Assembly (NCBI GenBank): GCA_964622375.1
Contig: CAZUQA010000121.1
Coordinates: 1 to 5,776, forward strand
Length of the DNA stretch: 5,776 nucleotides
From: CAZUQA01 sp964622375
GTDB lineage: Bacteria > Bacillota_I > Bacilli_A > Erysipelotrichales > Erysipelotrichaceae
Reading direction: 5' to 3'
A model generated the notes under the pieces. It saw only the letters and a list, made by a program, of their open reading frames with translations. It had not been told where the DNA came from and did not search any database. Of the stretch, positions 1 through 5,776 are shown piece by piece (the stretch's first letter is position 1; each line of letters starts with the position of its first letter). Made by a program: the position numbers and the translations under genes.

Positions 1-1582
1 TGGCCATTTCGTTATCCCCCAGCTCTTTAGCGCGCTTAGCCGCTGCCCAATACTCCTGGGCTGTCTCTTCCATAGTCAAGTAGAAGTTACCTAACACCAT
101 GTCTTGGGAAGGCGTCACTATCGGTTTGCCGTCTTTCGGACCTAAGATATTGTGAGAACCCAACATTAAGATCTCAGCTTCGGCTTGGGCTTCTTCGCTC
201 AAAGGCACATGGACCGCCATTTGATCACCGTCAAAATCGGCATTGAAGGCCGGTGTAACCAGAGGATGCAAGCGAATAGCCCGACCCTCTACTAAGCGGG
301 GTAAGAAAGCTTGAATTCCTAAACGGTGCAAAGTCGGAGCCCGGTTTAATAGCACCGGATGATCCCAGATAACATCTTCGACAACATCCCAAATGCGGGG
401 ATCTTGACGTTCGATGAGCTTCTCGGCTTGCTTATGATTATTAGCCATCTGTTGATTGACAATCTCATTGATGACAAAAGGTTTGAATAACTGTAAAGCC
501 ATTTCCCGGGGAATACCGCACTCATACATCTTGAGATCCGGCCCCACGGCAATAACCGAACGGCCCGAGAAATCGACTCTTTTGCCTAAAAGATTCTGAC
601 GGAATCGTCCTTGTTTACCTTTTAGACTGTGGCTCAGCGACTTCAAAGCCCGACCACCGGGACCGGTAATCGGTTTTGAACGCCGGCCGTTGTCCACTAA
701 AGCATCGACCGCTTCCTGCAGCATCCGCTTTTCGTTTTGGACAATGATGCTCGGTGTCCCTAACTCTAACAATCTTTTTAAACGATTATTTCTTGTGATA
801 ACCCGGCGATAGAGATCATTTAAATCACTGGTGGCAAAACGACCGCCGTCCAGTTGCAGCATCGGACGTAAATCCGGGGGTATAACCGGTAACACATTGA
901 GTACCATCCATTCCGGTTTGTTGTCGGAATCCAAAAAAGCTTCGATAGTTTCTAAACGCTTGATGTACTTTTTGCGCTTGTCACCGACGGCATCAACCAG
1001 AGCTTCCACCATGGCTTGATGTTCCGCTTTTAAATCCACTTGGCGCAGCAGGGTTTGAACCGCTTCTGCTCCGGTACCGGCTTTAAAGGAATTAGGCCCA
1101 TACTTGATGGTGTTTTCCCGATATTCCCTTTCACTCAAAATCTGCTTATAAGTTAGAATTGTTGATCCCGGATCGGTAACGACCCAGGTAACAAAGTAAA
1201 CGATTTCTTCCAAAATTTTTGGGGGAATATCCACCAACAAACTCATCCGGGAAGGTATGCCGCGCAGATACCAAATATGGGTAACCGGCGCCGCCAGTTC
1301 AATATGGCCCATGCGTTCCCGCCGCACTGAGGCTTTAGTGATTTCGACACCACAGCGGTCGCAGATAACCCCTTGATATCTTACTTTCTTATATTTACCG
1401 CAATAACATTCCCAATCCTTAGAAGGCCCAAAAATCCGCTCACAAAACAACCCGTCACGTTCCGGTTTTTGTGAACGATAGTTAATAGTTTCCGGTTTTT
1501 TTACTTCGCCAAACGACCATTGACGAATACGTTCCGGAGAAGCTAGACCGATTTGAATAGCAGCAAAGTCATTTACACTCAT
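1..1582 (-). CDS. rpoC: DNA-directed RNA polymerase beta' subunit, N-terminal part (3' end outside window)
   Basis: This gene encodes beta', the subunit that carries the catalytic Mg2+ of RNA polymerase and forms the clamp. The window holds 527 codons. By comparison with Bacillota beta' (about 1200 residues) the bridge helix, trigger loop and C-terminal jaw lie beyond the left edge. Visible landmarks are the N-terminal clamp motif around SWSFGEVKKPETINY-like residues 18-33, the zinc ribbon with Cys59, Cys61, Cys74 and Cys77, the switch-2 segment GKRVDFSGR (Asp337), LNRAPTLHR (Arg414), and the absolutely conserved NADFDGDQMA with metal-ligating Asp449, Asp451 and Asp453. The ATG start at 1582 is chosen for its perfect AGGAGG five bases upstream and its match to the Bacillota N-terminus. 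It follows rpoB with a 9-base gap, so it is almost certainly in the same operon. The reading frame is open with no frameshift. Trp is encoded by TGG. Switch 2 has Phe338 where Tyr is common. Identification is certain; only the truncation limits it. Confidence 0.99.
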   Translation of the reverse strand, partial: MSVNDFAAIQIGLASPERIRQWSFGEVKKPETINYRSQKPERDGLFCERIFGPSKDWECYCGKYKKVRYQGVICDRCGVEITKASVRRERMGHIELAAPVTHIWYLRGIPSRMSLLVDIPPKILEEIVYFVTWVVTDPGSTILTYKQILSEREYRENTIKYGPNSFKAGTGAEAVQTLLRQVDLKAEHQAMVEALVDAVGDKRKKYIKRLETIEAFLDSDNKPEWMVLNVLPVIPPDLRPMLQLDGGRFATSDLNDLYRRVITRNNRLKRLLELGTPSIIVQNEKRMLQEAVDALVDNGRRSKPITGPGGRALKSLSHSLKGKQGRFRQNLLGKRVDFSGRSVIAVGPDLKMYECGIPREMALQLFKPFVINEIVNQQMANNHKQAEKLIERQDPRIWDVVEDVIWDHPVLLNRAPTLHRLGIQAFLPRLVEGRAIRLHPLVTPAFNADFDGDQMAVHVPLSEEAQAEAEILMLGSHNILGPKDGKPIVTPSQDMVLGNFYLTMEETAQEYWAAAKRAKELGDNEMA

Positions 1583-1587
1583 AATTA

Positions 1588-1593
1588 CCTCCT
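1588..1593 (-). promoter_or_regulatory. Shine-Dalgarno sequence of rpoC, overlapping the rpoB stop codon
   Basis: On the minus strand the sequence reads TAGGAGGTAATTATG. A perfect AGGAGG lies five bases before the rpoC ATG, and its first two bases are the last two bases of the rpoB TAG stop. A ribosome terminating on rpoB therefore sits on the rpoC initiation signal. This layout suggests translational coupling of the two subunits, which is an inference from position. It also fixes the rpoC start. Confidence 0.95.
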
Positions 1594-4500
1594 AGTCCAT
1601 ATCTTCCAGCTCTTCAAAATCGGAGAAGCCTTCTTTAATATCTTCTTCATCGACAGCGAACTCTTCCTCGAAATCAAAATCGTCGTGGAAAGTCAATTCT
1701 TCTTTCGGCTCAATCTTATCAAGATCCTGTTTGGCGATGCTGACTTCTTCATTTTCATCGTTCAGCATCTTGACATCAATCGCCAAAGCCTGAAGCTCGT
1801 GTTTCAACACCCTAAAGGATTCCGGTACGCCGGCATCAGGAATTTTCCGTCCTTTATATATCGCCTCATAGGTTTTGGTTCGACCATTAATATCATCAGA
1901 TTTCACTGTCAAAATCTCTTGCAGGGTATGGGCGGCCCCATAGGCGTACAGCGCCCAAACTTCCATCTCCCCAAACCTTTGCCCGCCATTTTGCGCTTTA
2001 CCGCCTAGCGGCTGTTGGGTAACTAAAGAGTAAGGTCCGATGGCGCGGGCATGGAGCTTATCGTCAACCATGTGGGCTAACTTGATCATATACATGACAC
2101 CAACGGAAACTCTTTCATCAAAAGGTTCACCGGTTCGACCATCATACAATATGGTCTTGCCGTCACTTGACAGTTGAGCTTGGTCCATTATTTCTTTTAG
2201 ATCATCATTATCGATACCATCAAAAACCGGGGTGGAATACTGCATACCTAATTTGGCAGCCGCCAAACCTAAGTGAATTTCCAAGATTTGACCGATGTTC
2301 ATTCGGCTGGGGACACCAAAAGGATTCAACATGATATCCACCGGTGTACCATCCGGTAAATAAGGCATATCTTCAATCGGTAAGATTTTCGAGATTACCC
2401 CTTTGTTACCGTGACGCCCGGCCATTTTATCGCCTTCGGAAATCTTCCGCTTTTGAACAATGAAAACTTTAACGACTTCCAAAACTCCGGGAGCTAAATC
2501 ATAGCCCTCCGAGCGTTTAAACGCCCGCACGCTTTGGACGATACCGGCACCACCATGGGGCACTTTGAGAGAATTGTCGCGTACTTCCCGTGATTTTTCG
2601 CCAAAAATGGCATATAACAGTTTTTCTTCCGGGGGAATCTCACTTTGGCCTTTCGGCGTTACTTTGCCAACCAAAATGTCGCCTTCTTTAACTTCGGCAC
2701 CGACTGTCACGATACCCTTAGCGTCCAAATGCCGGGTCGCTAACTCGGAAACATTGGGAATATCGCGGGTCAATTCTTCCGGTCCCAGTTTGGTATCTCT
2801 TACTTCCAAATCATATTCTTCAATATGAATGGAGGTGTAAATATCATCTTTAACTAAACGCTCCGACATAATGATGGCATCTTCATAGTTATAACCATAC
2901 CAAGTCATGAAAGCCACTGTGACATTTTGTCCTAAGGCTAACTCGCCTTTGTCCATCGCCGGTCCGTCAGCGATAATATCGCCCTTCTTAACTTTTTCCC
3001 CAACACTGACAATCGGCTTCTGGTTGATACAGGTGCCCTGATTGCTACGCAAGAATTTATGTAAAGAATAAACTTCTTCTTCATCTTTTTTCGCAATGAT
3101 AATTTTTTGGGAATCCACATAAGTGACAACCCCGTCTTCTTTAGCGACGATACCGCTTCCGGAATCTTTGGCGATGATGCTTTCGATACCGGTGCCGACA
3201 TAGGGTGAATGCGGTTGAAGTAAAGGAATGGCTTGTCTTTGCATGTTCGCTCCCATCAAAGCCCGGGAAGCATCATCATTTTCCAAAAAAGGAATACAAG
3301 CCGTCGCTACCGAAACAATCTGTTTCGGTGAAACGTCAACCAATTGAACATCTTTGCGGCTGACAAACACTGTTTCGCCATTATCCCGCGCTACTACCTC
3401 CTCGTTGACTAAATAGCCGTCGACCACTTCGTTAGCCTGGGCAATGATATAGTCGGCTTCTTCATCAGCTGAAAGGTAAATAACATCTTCGGTAACCTGA
3501 AACTTTTCTCCGACGATGCGGTAAGGAGTCTCAATAAAGCCGTATTCATTAATTTTGGCATAGGTCGTAAGATTGGAAATCAAACCGATATTCGGGCCTT
3601 CCGGAGTTTCAATCGGGCAGATGCGGCCATAGTGTGAGTTATGAACATCGCGCACCTCAAAACCGGCTCTTTCCCGGGTTAAGCCACCGGGACCCAAAGC
3701 GGAGATCCGCCGCTTATTGGTCAACTCCGATAAAGGATTGGTTTGATCCATAAACTGCGACAACTGCGAAGAGGAAAAGAATTCCTTAATCGCGGCGGTT
3801 AGCGGTCGAATGTTAGAGAGGTTTTTTGGCGAAAGGGTGGCAATTTCCGATATTGACATTCTTTCTTTGACCGTTCTTTCCATGCGGGCTAAACCGATTC
3901 TAAATTGATTCTGAATTAATTCTCCGACACAGCGAATGCGACGATTGCCCAATTGGTCAATATCATCTTCTTCGCCAATATCATCCATCAAATTCAAGAG
4001 ATAACTGTAAGAAGCATACATATCGCTGATCAGGATAGTTTTCTTTTGCGTTAAGGTGTCGGTACCGATCAGTTTAATCGTCTTGGCGGAGTTACCGTTA
4101 GGCTGAACCCAACTTTCCGCAACTGCCGCCCCCACCAAATAAAGATAGGCTTTCTTGTCTTTTAAATAACTGACTAAGAAATTTTCTTTTTCCGAGTTTA
4201 AGCGTGAAGGCGCTTTTTCATTTTCAAATAAAGGTAGCAACAGTTCATCCTTGAACTTAACATCCTCACCTTTTTCATTGACTAAGCGTCCTAAAGTGAA
4301 GAGTTTCTGGCCGTAACGTAAGACATCACGCACATTTTCACTGTCAATTTCTACTTTTCTGGTGGCTACTCCGCCATAGATATTGATGGTGGGAAATTCC
4401 TTGGCAATAAGCTCCACATCTTTTTGACTCAAGATTAAGCCAGCCGGGAAACTGTTTTTCTTGCCGTTAAGCTCGGTTGCCAAAATGCGCCCACATAAAC

Positions 4501-5719
4501 CATAGTAGTAAGACGAAGGCACCGTAACAATATCACAAGCCATAAACAAGGGATTGTAAGGCCAAGCTGTCATCCCGACCCCTTTGTTGTAGCTGGCTTT
4601 TAGCGCTTCTCTTTCCTGACGGCCAATCAAGGTGCCTTGAGCCAACAAAAGCTCCCCTTTTTCGTTAAAGATATCCGTTGCTGCCATGCTTTTTTCCATG
4701 CGCATTGACAGATCCAGTTTCTTCCTTAATTTATAACGTCCGGTTTTTGTCAAGTCATAACGCCGACTGTCAAAGAACTTAGCATTCATCAAGTTGATGG
4801 CGCCATCGATTGTCGGTATTTCATCGGCTCTTTGATTTTCGTAAATACTCAATAAAGCTTCATTAGCTGTCTTGGTTTTATCGCTCAACAAAGTGCTGGT
4901 CAATTCCGGATAATCGCCAAAGAAAGCCGGGTACAGTAACAAGTAGTGATTGAGAAATTCTCTTTCACTACCGCTATAAACATTATCTTGGTAAAGCGGT
5001 AAGCCTAAAGCTTGCAGGAAATGACTAAAACTGCCGGTATCAAAACCGTCTTCATTTCTGTCTAAATTCAAAGACATCCCGATAGTTTTAAAGAGAATGG
5101 TCGACAAGACCTTTCTCTTGCGGTCAATCGACATGTTGACGATGCGACCTAAAGCCGCTTTTTTCGAATCGCTCATATATTCCAGCCAGGTTCCCCGACT
5201 GGGTATAACTTCCGCCATGTAGATTTCCCGATGAGTTTTATCTTCGGTACCTATTTCATAATAAGCGCCGGGCGAACGCACGATTTGAGAAACGATAACT
5301 CTTTCGGCACCGTTGATCACAAAAGTCCCGGTCTCGGACATCAAAGGAAAATCGCCTAAGAAAACATCTTCTTCCTTAGTTATCACTTCTCCGGTGGCAC
5401 CATCATGCATCACCAATTCCATTTTAGCTTTTAGCGAAGCACAATAATTGGATTCCCGATACTTGCACTCGTCAACGCTGTATTTTGGTGGCGCAAATTC
5501 ATAATCTTTTATATTGAGAGTAATCGACTTACTGTGGTTTTGGATGGGGTAAATTTCATCAAAGACTTCCCTAATTCCTTCCGTCGCAAACCATTGATAG
5601 GATTTAGTCTGAACCTCAACTAAATTCGGAAGTTCAAGCTTGCCGCTAACTCTGGAATAATCTCGTCTTTCGGCTTTACTGCTTACTTTTATATCAGTAA
5701 AAGACTTCTTTTTTTCCAT
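1592..5719 (-). CDS. rpoB: DNA-directed RNA polymerase beta subunit, complete, 1375 residues
   Basis: This gene encodes beta, which with beta' forms the DNA/RNA channel and active site of RNA polymerase. Order along the protein: N-terminal protrusion and lobe (to about 640), rifampicin/fork region (about 640-715), external-1 domain (about 720-790), hybrid-binding domain (about 845-1225) and C-terminal clamp segment (about 1225-1305). Active-site residues are present: Glu946/Asp947 in YNYED, Lys1098 and Lys1106 in GDKMAGRHGNKG, and His1216 (E. coli 813/814, 1065, 1073, 1237). The ATG at 5719 is preceded directly by an in-frame TAA and at 8 bases by AAGGA, so the start is fixed. The protein is about 180 residues longer than the Bacillus subtilis beta as I recall it. 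The excess is N-terminal to the rifampicin region. Oddities are Asn668, Ser649, Asn1244, Tyr1258 and an acidic tail. There is no frameshift, and Trp is TGG throughout. Confidence 0.99.
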   Translation of the reverse strand: MEKKKSFTDIKVSSKAERRDYSRVSGKLELPNLVEVQTKSYQWFATEGIREVFDEIYPIQNHSKSITLNIKDYEFAPPKYSVDECKYRESNYCASLKAKMELVMHDGATGEVITKEEDVFLGDFPLMSETGTFVINGAERVIVSQIVRSPGAYYEIGTEDKTHREIYMAEVIPSRGTWLEYMSDSKKAALGRIVNMSIDRKRKVLSTILFKTIGMSLNLDRNEDGFDTGSFSHFLQALGLPLYQDNVYSGSEREFLNHYLLLYPAFFGDYPELTSTLLSDKTKTANEALLSIYENQRADEIPTIDGAINLMNAKFFDSRRYDLTKTGRYKLRKKLDLSMRMEKSMAATDIFNEKGELLLAQGTLIGRQEREALKASYNKGVGMTAWPYNPLFMACDIVTVPSSYYYGLCGRILATELNGKKNSFPAGLILSQKDVELIAKEFPTINIYGGVATRKVEIDSENVRDVLRYGQKLFTLGRLVNEKGEDVKFKDELLLPLFENEKAPSRLNSEKENFLVSYLKDKKAYLYLVGAAVAESWVQPNGNSAKTIKLIGTDTLTQKKTILISDMYASYSYLLNLMDDIGEEDDIDQLGNRRIRCVGELIQNQFRIGLARMERTVKERMSISEIATLSPKNLSNIRPLTAAIKEFFSSSQLSQFMDQTNPLSELTNKRRISALGPGGLTRERAGFEVRDVHNSHYGRICPIETPEGPNIGLISNLTTYAKINEYGFIETPYRIVGEKFQVTEDVIYLSADEEADYIIAQANEVVDGYLVNEEVVARDNGETVFVSRKDVQLVDVSPKQIVSVATACIPFLENDDASRALMGANMQRQAIPLLQPHSPYVGTGIESIIAKDSGSGIVAKEDGVVTYVDSQKIIIAKKDEEEVYSLHKFLRSNQGTCINQKPIVSVGEKVKKGDIIADGPAMDKGELALGQNVTVAFMTWYGYNYEDAIIMSERLVKDDIYTSIHIEEYDLEVRDTKLGPEELTRDIPNVSELATRHLDAKGIVTVGAEVKEGDILVGKVTPKGQSEIPPEEKLLYAIFGEKSREVRDNSLKVPHGGAGIVQSVRAFKRSEGYDLAPGVLEVVKVFIVQKRKISEGDKMAGRHGNKGVISKILPIEDMPYLPDGTPVDIMLNPFGVPSRMNIGQILEIHLGLAAAKLGMQYSTPVFDGIDNDDLKEIMDQAQLSSDGKTILYDGRTGEPFDERVSVGVMYMIKLAHMVDDKLHARAIGPYSLVTQQPLGGKAQNGGQRFGEMEVWALYAYGAAHTLQEILTVKSDDINGRTKTYEAIYKGRKIPDAGVPESFRVLKHELQALAIDVKMLNDENEEVSIAKQDLDKIEPKEELTFHDDFDFEEEFAVDEEDIKEGFSDFEELEDMD
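1595..1762 (-). other. rpoB: Acidic C-terminal tail of beta (residues 1320-1375)
   Basis: After the last conserved clamp segment (SFRVLKHELQAL, 1301-1312, and DVKML) the protein continues for 56 residues, of which 26 are Asp or Glu and only 4 are Lys. Short acidic extensions after this point also occur in Bacillus beta, so this is a Bacillota-type tail and not a misread end. It is likely disordered and outside the catalytic core. The ORF on the opposite strand here is only its complement, since GAA and GAT codons read backwards as Phe and Ile codons. Confidence 0.85.
3695..3775 (-). other. rpoB: Rifampicin-pocket region of beta (E. coli 507-533 equivalent)
   Basis: These codons give residues 649-675 and align without gaps to the E. 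coli rifampicin-resistance cluster. Gln655, Asp658, Arg671, Ser673 and Leu675 match the usual contacts (513, 516, 529, 531, 533). The differences from E. coli are Ser649 for Gly507, Thr660 for Asn518, Leu666 for Ile524 and Asn668 (codon AAT, 3716-3718) for His526. Thr660 and Leu666 are ordinary Bacillota residues. Substitutions at 526 are a classic cause of rifampicin resistance, and Asn here is known as a natural state in Mollicutes. Reduced sensitivity of this polymerase is thus predicted, not shown. Confidence 0.93.
4100..4567 (-). other. rpoB: Second, larger expansion in the beta lobe/protrusion (about residues 385-540)
   Basis: After the conserved lobe segment ending near KASYNKGVGM (about 374-383), the Bacillus beta returns quickly to the helix before DDIDxLGNRR. 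Here roughly 130-150 additional residues intervene before KTIKLIGTD (about 546-554) resumes the alignment. The insert contains GRILATEL (410-417), followed by AGLILSQKDVELIAKE (426-441), and LGRLVNEKGED (476-486). These faintly echo the preceding NEKGELLLAQGTLIGRQER (352-370). Part of the insert (around 4141-4200) is clearly AT-richer than the conserved core. Boundaries come from alignment by eye. Expanded beta lobes are known from several lineages, but I did not identify this one with a named domain. Confidence 0.6.
4871..5086 (-). other. rpoB: First lineage-specific expansion in the beta lobe (about residues 212-283)
   Basis: Between the conserved IDRKRK strand (about 199-203) and the conserved NEALLSIYE helix (about 286-294), this beta has about 80 residues where the Bacillus protein, aligned from memory, has about 38. 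The extra roughly 40 residues are aromatic- and leucine-rich, with a run of large residues around HYLLLYPAFF (258-267). The flanking motifs align cleanly, so this is an in-frame insertion and not a sequencing error. Exact boundaries are uncertain. No known domain was recognised. Confidence 0.6.
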
Positions 5720-5776
5720 TTAAACCATCCTTCCGTGTCTGCTCTTTAGCTCAAAAAACAACACAAAGACGACTAC
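5720..5776 (-). other. Short upstream sequence of rpoB, nothing else identified
   Basis: Only 57 bases upstream of rpoB are visible. Apart from the ribosome-binding site, I see no convincing promoter boxes, hairpin or terminator. The T-rich stretch at about 5750-5760 (minus-strand TTTTTT) is not preceded by a stem within the window. The frame in phase with rpoB is open from the window edge to the TAA at 5722-5720, so the tail of an upstream gene cannot be excluded. Its 18 predicted residues (hydrophobic first half, basic second half) match nothing I recognise. Confidence 0.5.
5725..5734 (-). promoter_or_regulatory. Ribosome-binding site of rpoB
   Basis: On the minus strand the sequence GGAAGGATGG precedes the rpoB ATG. 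The AAGGA core ends 8 bases before the start codon, a normal spacing. The match to anti-Shine-Dalgarno is weaker than that of rpoC. The site contains an ATG that opens the two-codon frame ATG-GTT-TAA, whose stop directly abuts the rpoB start codon. Confidence 0.8.

Noticed and set aside
346..552. Minus-strand ORF of 68 residues in another frame
   Set aside because: It overlaps the intact, highly conserved rpoC frame (switch-2 to LNRAPTLHR) and is an out-of-frame shadow.
831..1019. Plus-strand ORF of 62 residues
   Set aside because: It lies wholly antisense within the conserved rpoC coding region. The Ser/Arg-rich composition is typical of a shadow frame.
1..1582. Possible broken or truncated rpoC
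   Set aside because: The frame is open and every expected motif is present in order. It ends only because the window ends.
1553..2008. Plus-strand ORF of 151 residues with a Phe/Ile-rich start
   Set aside because: It is antisense to the rpoC start and the acidic 3' end of rpoB. Its Phe/Ile/Leu richness is what complementing GAA, GAT and GAC codons produces. It has no ribosome-binding site of note and no recognisable domain.
2565..2828. Plus-strand ORF of 87 residues
   Set aside because: It is antisense to the conserved hybrid-binding part of rpoB, with no start signal or family match.
2938..3201. Minus-strand ORF of 87 residues in another frame
   Set aside because: It is an out-of-frame shadow of rpoB. 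The rpoB frame is intact through here, so it is not evidence of a frameshift.
5741..5752. GCTCTTTAGCTC, which looks like a small symmetric element upstream of rpoB
   Set aside because: The GCTC units are direct, not inverted, so no hairpin or operator follows. It is too short to call a repeat.

Overview
This window is a stretch of the RNA polymerase operon, with both genes on the minus strand. It holds the complete rpoB gene (beta subunit, 1375 residues) and the first 527 codons of rpoC (beta' subunit), which runs off the left edge. Read in the direction of transcription, the order is: 57 bases of leader or upstream sequence (5776 to 5720), rpoB, a 9-base gap, then rpoC. No RNA genes, mobile elements, CRISPR arrays, terminators or long repeats were seen, and no stretch over 300 bases lacks a gene.

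Both proteins have a Bacillota (Firmicutes) character. Beta lacks the large enterobacterial insertions in its C-terminal half, and beta' starts with the Firmicutes-type N-terminus and the C-x-C/C-x2-C zinc ribbon. Beta is about 180 residues longer than I recall for Bacillus subtilis, and all of the excess lies in the lobe/protrusion part before the rifampicin region. It carries Asn where most bacteria have the rifampicin-contact His (E. coli 526). An enlarged beta and this Asn recall Mollicutes and neighbouring deep Bacilli lineages. Tryptophan is encoded by TGG and TGA does not interrupt either frame, so the code is the standard one. GC content is roughly mid-40s percent by sampling. Together this suggests an Erysipelotrichia-, Acholeplasma- or RF39-like bacterium rather than a Mycoplasma proper. 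The placement is an inference.

The two genes act together: beta and beta' form the pincers and the shared active site of RNA polymerase. The rpoC Shine-Dalgarno sequence overlaps the rpoB stop codon, which fits coupled, balanced synthesis of the two subunits. I found no undescribed system. The points worth a second look are lineage-specific features of beta: Asn668 and Ser649 in the rifampicin pocket, Asn1244 and Tyr1258 near the switch region, two expansions in the lobe/protrusion, and a strongly acidic tail.
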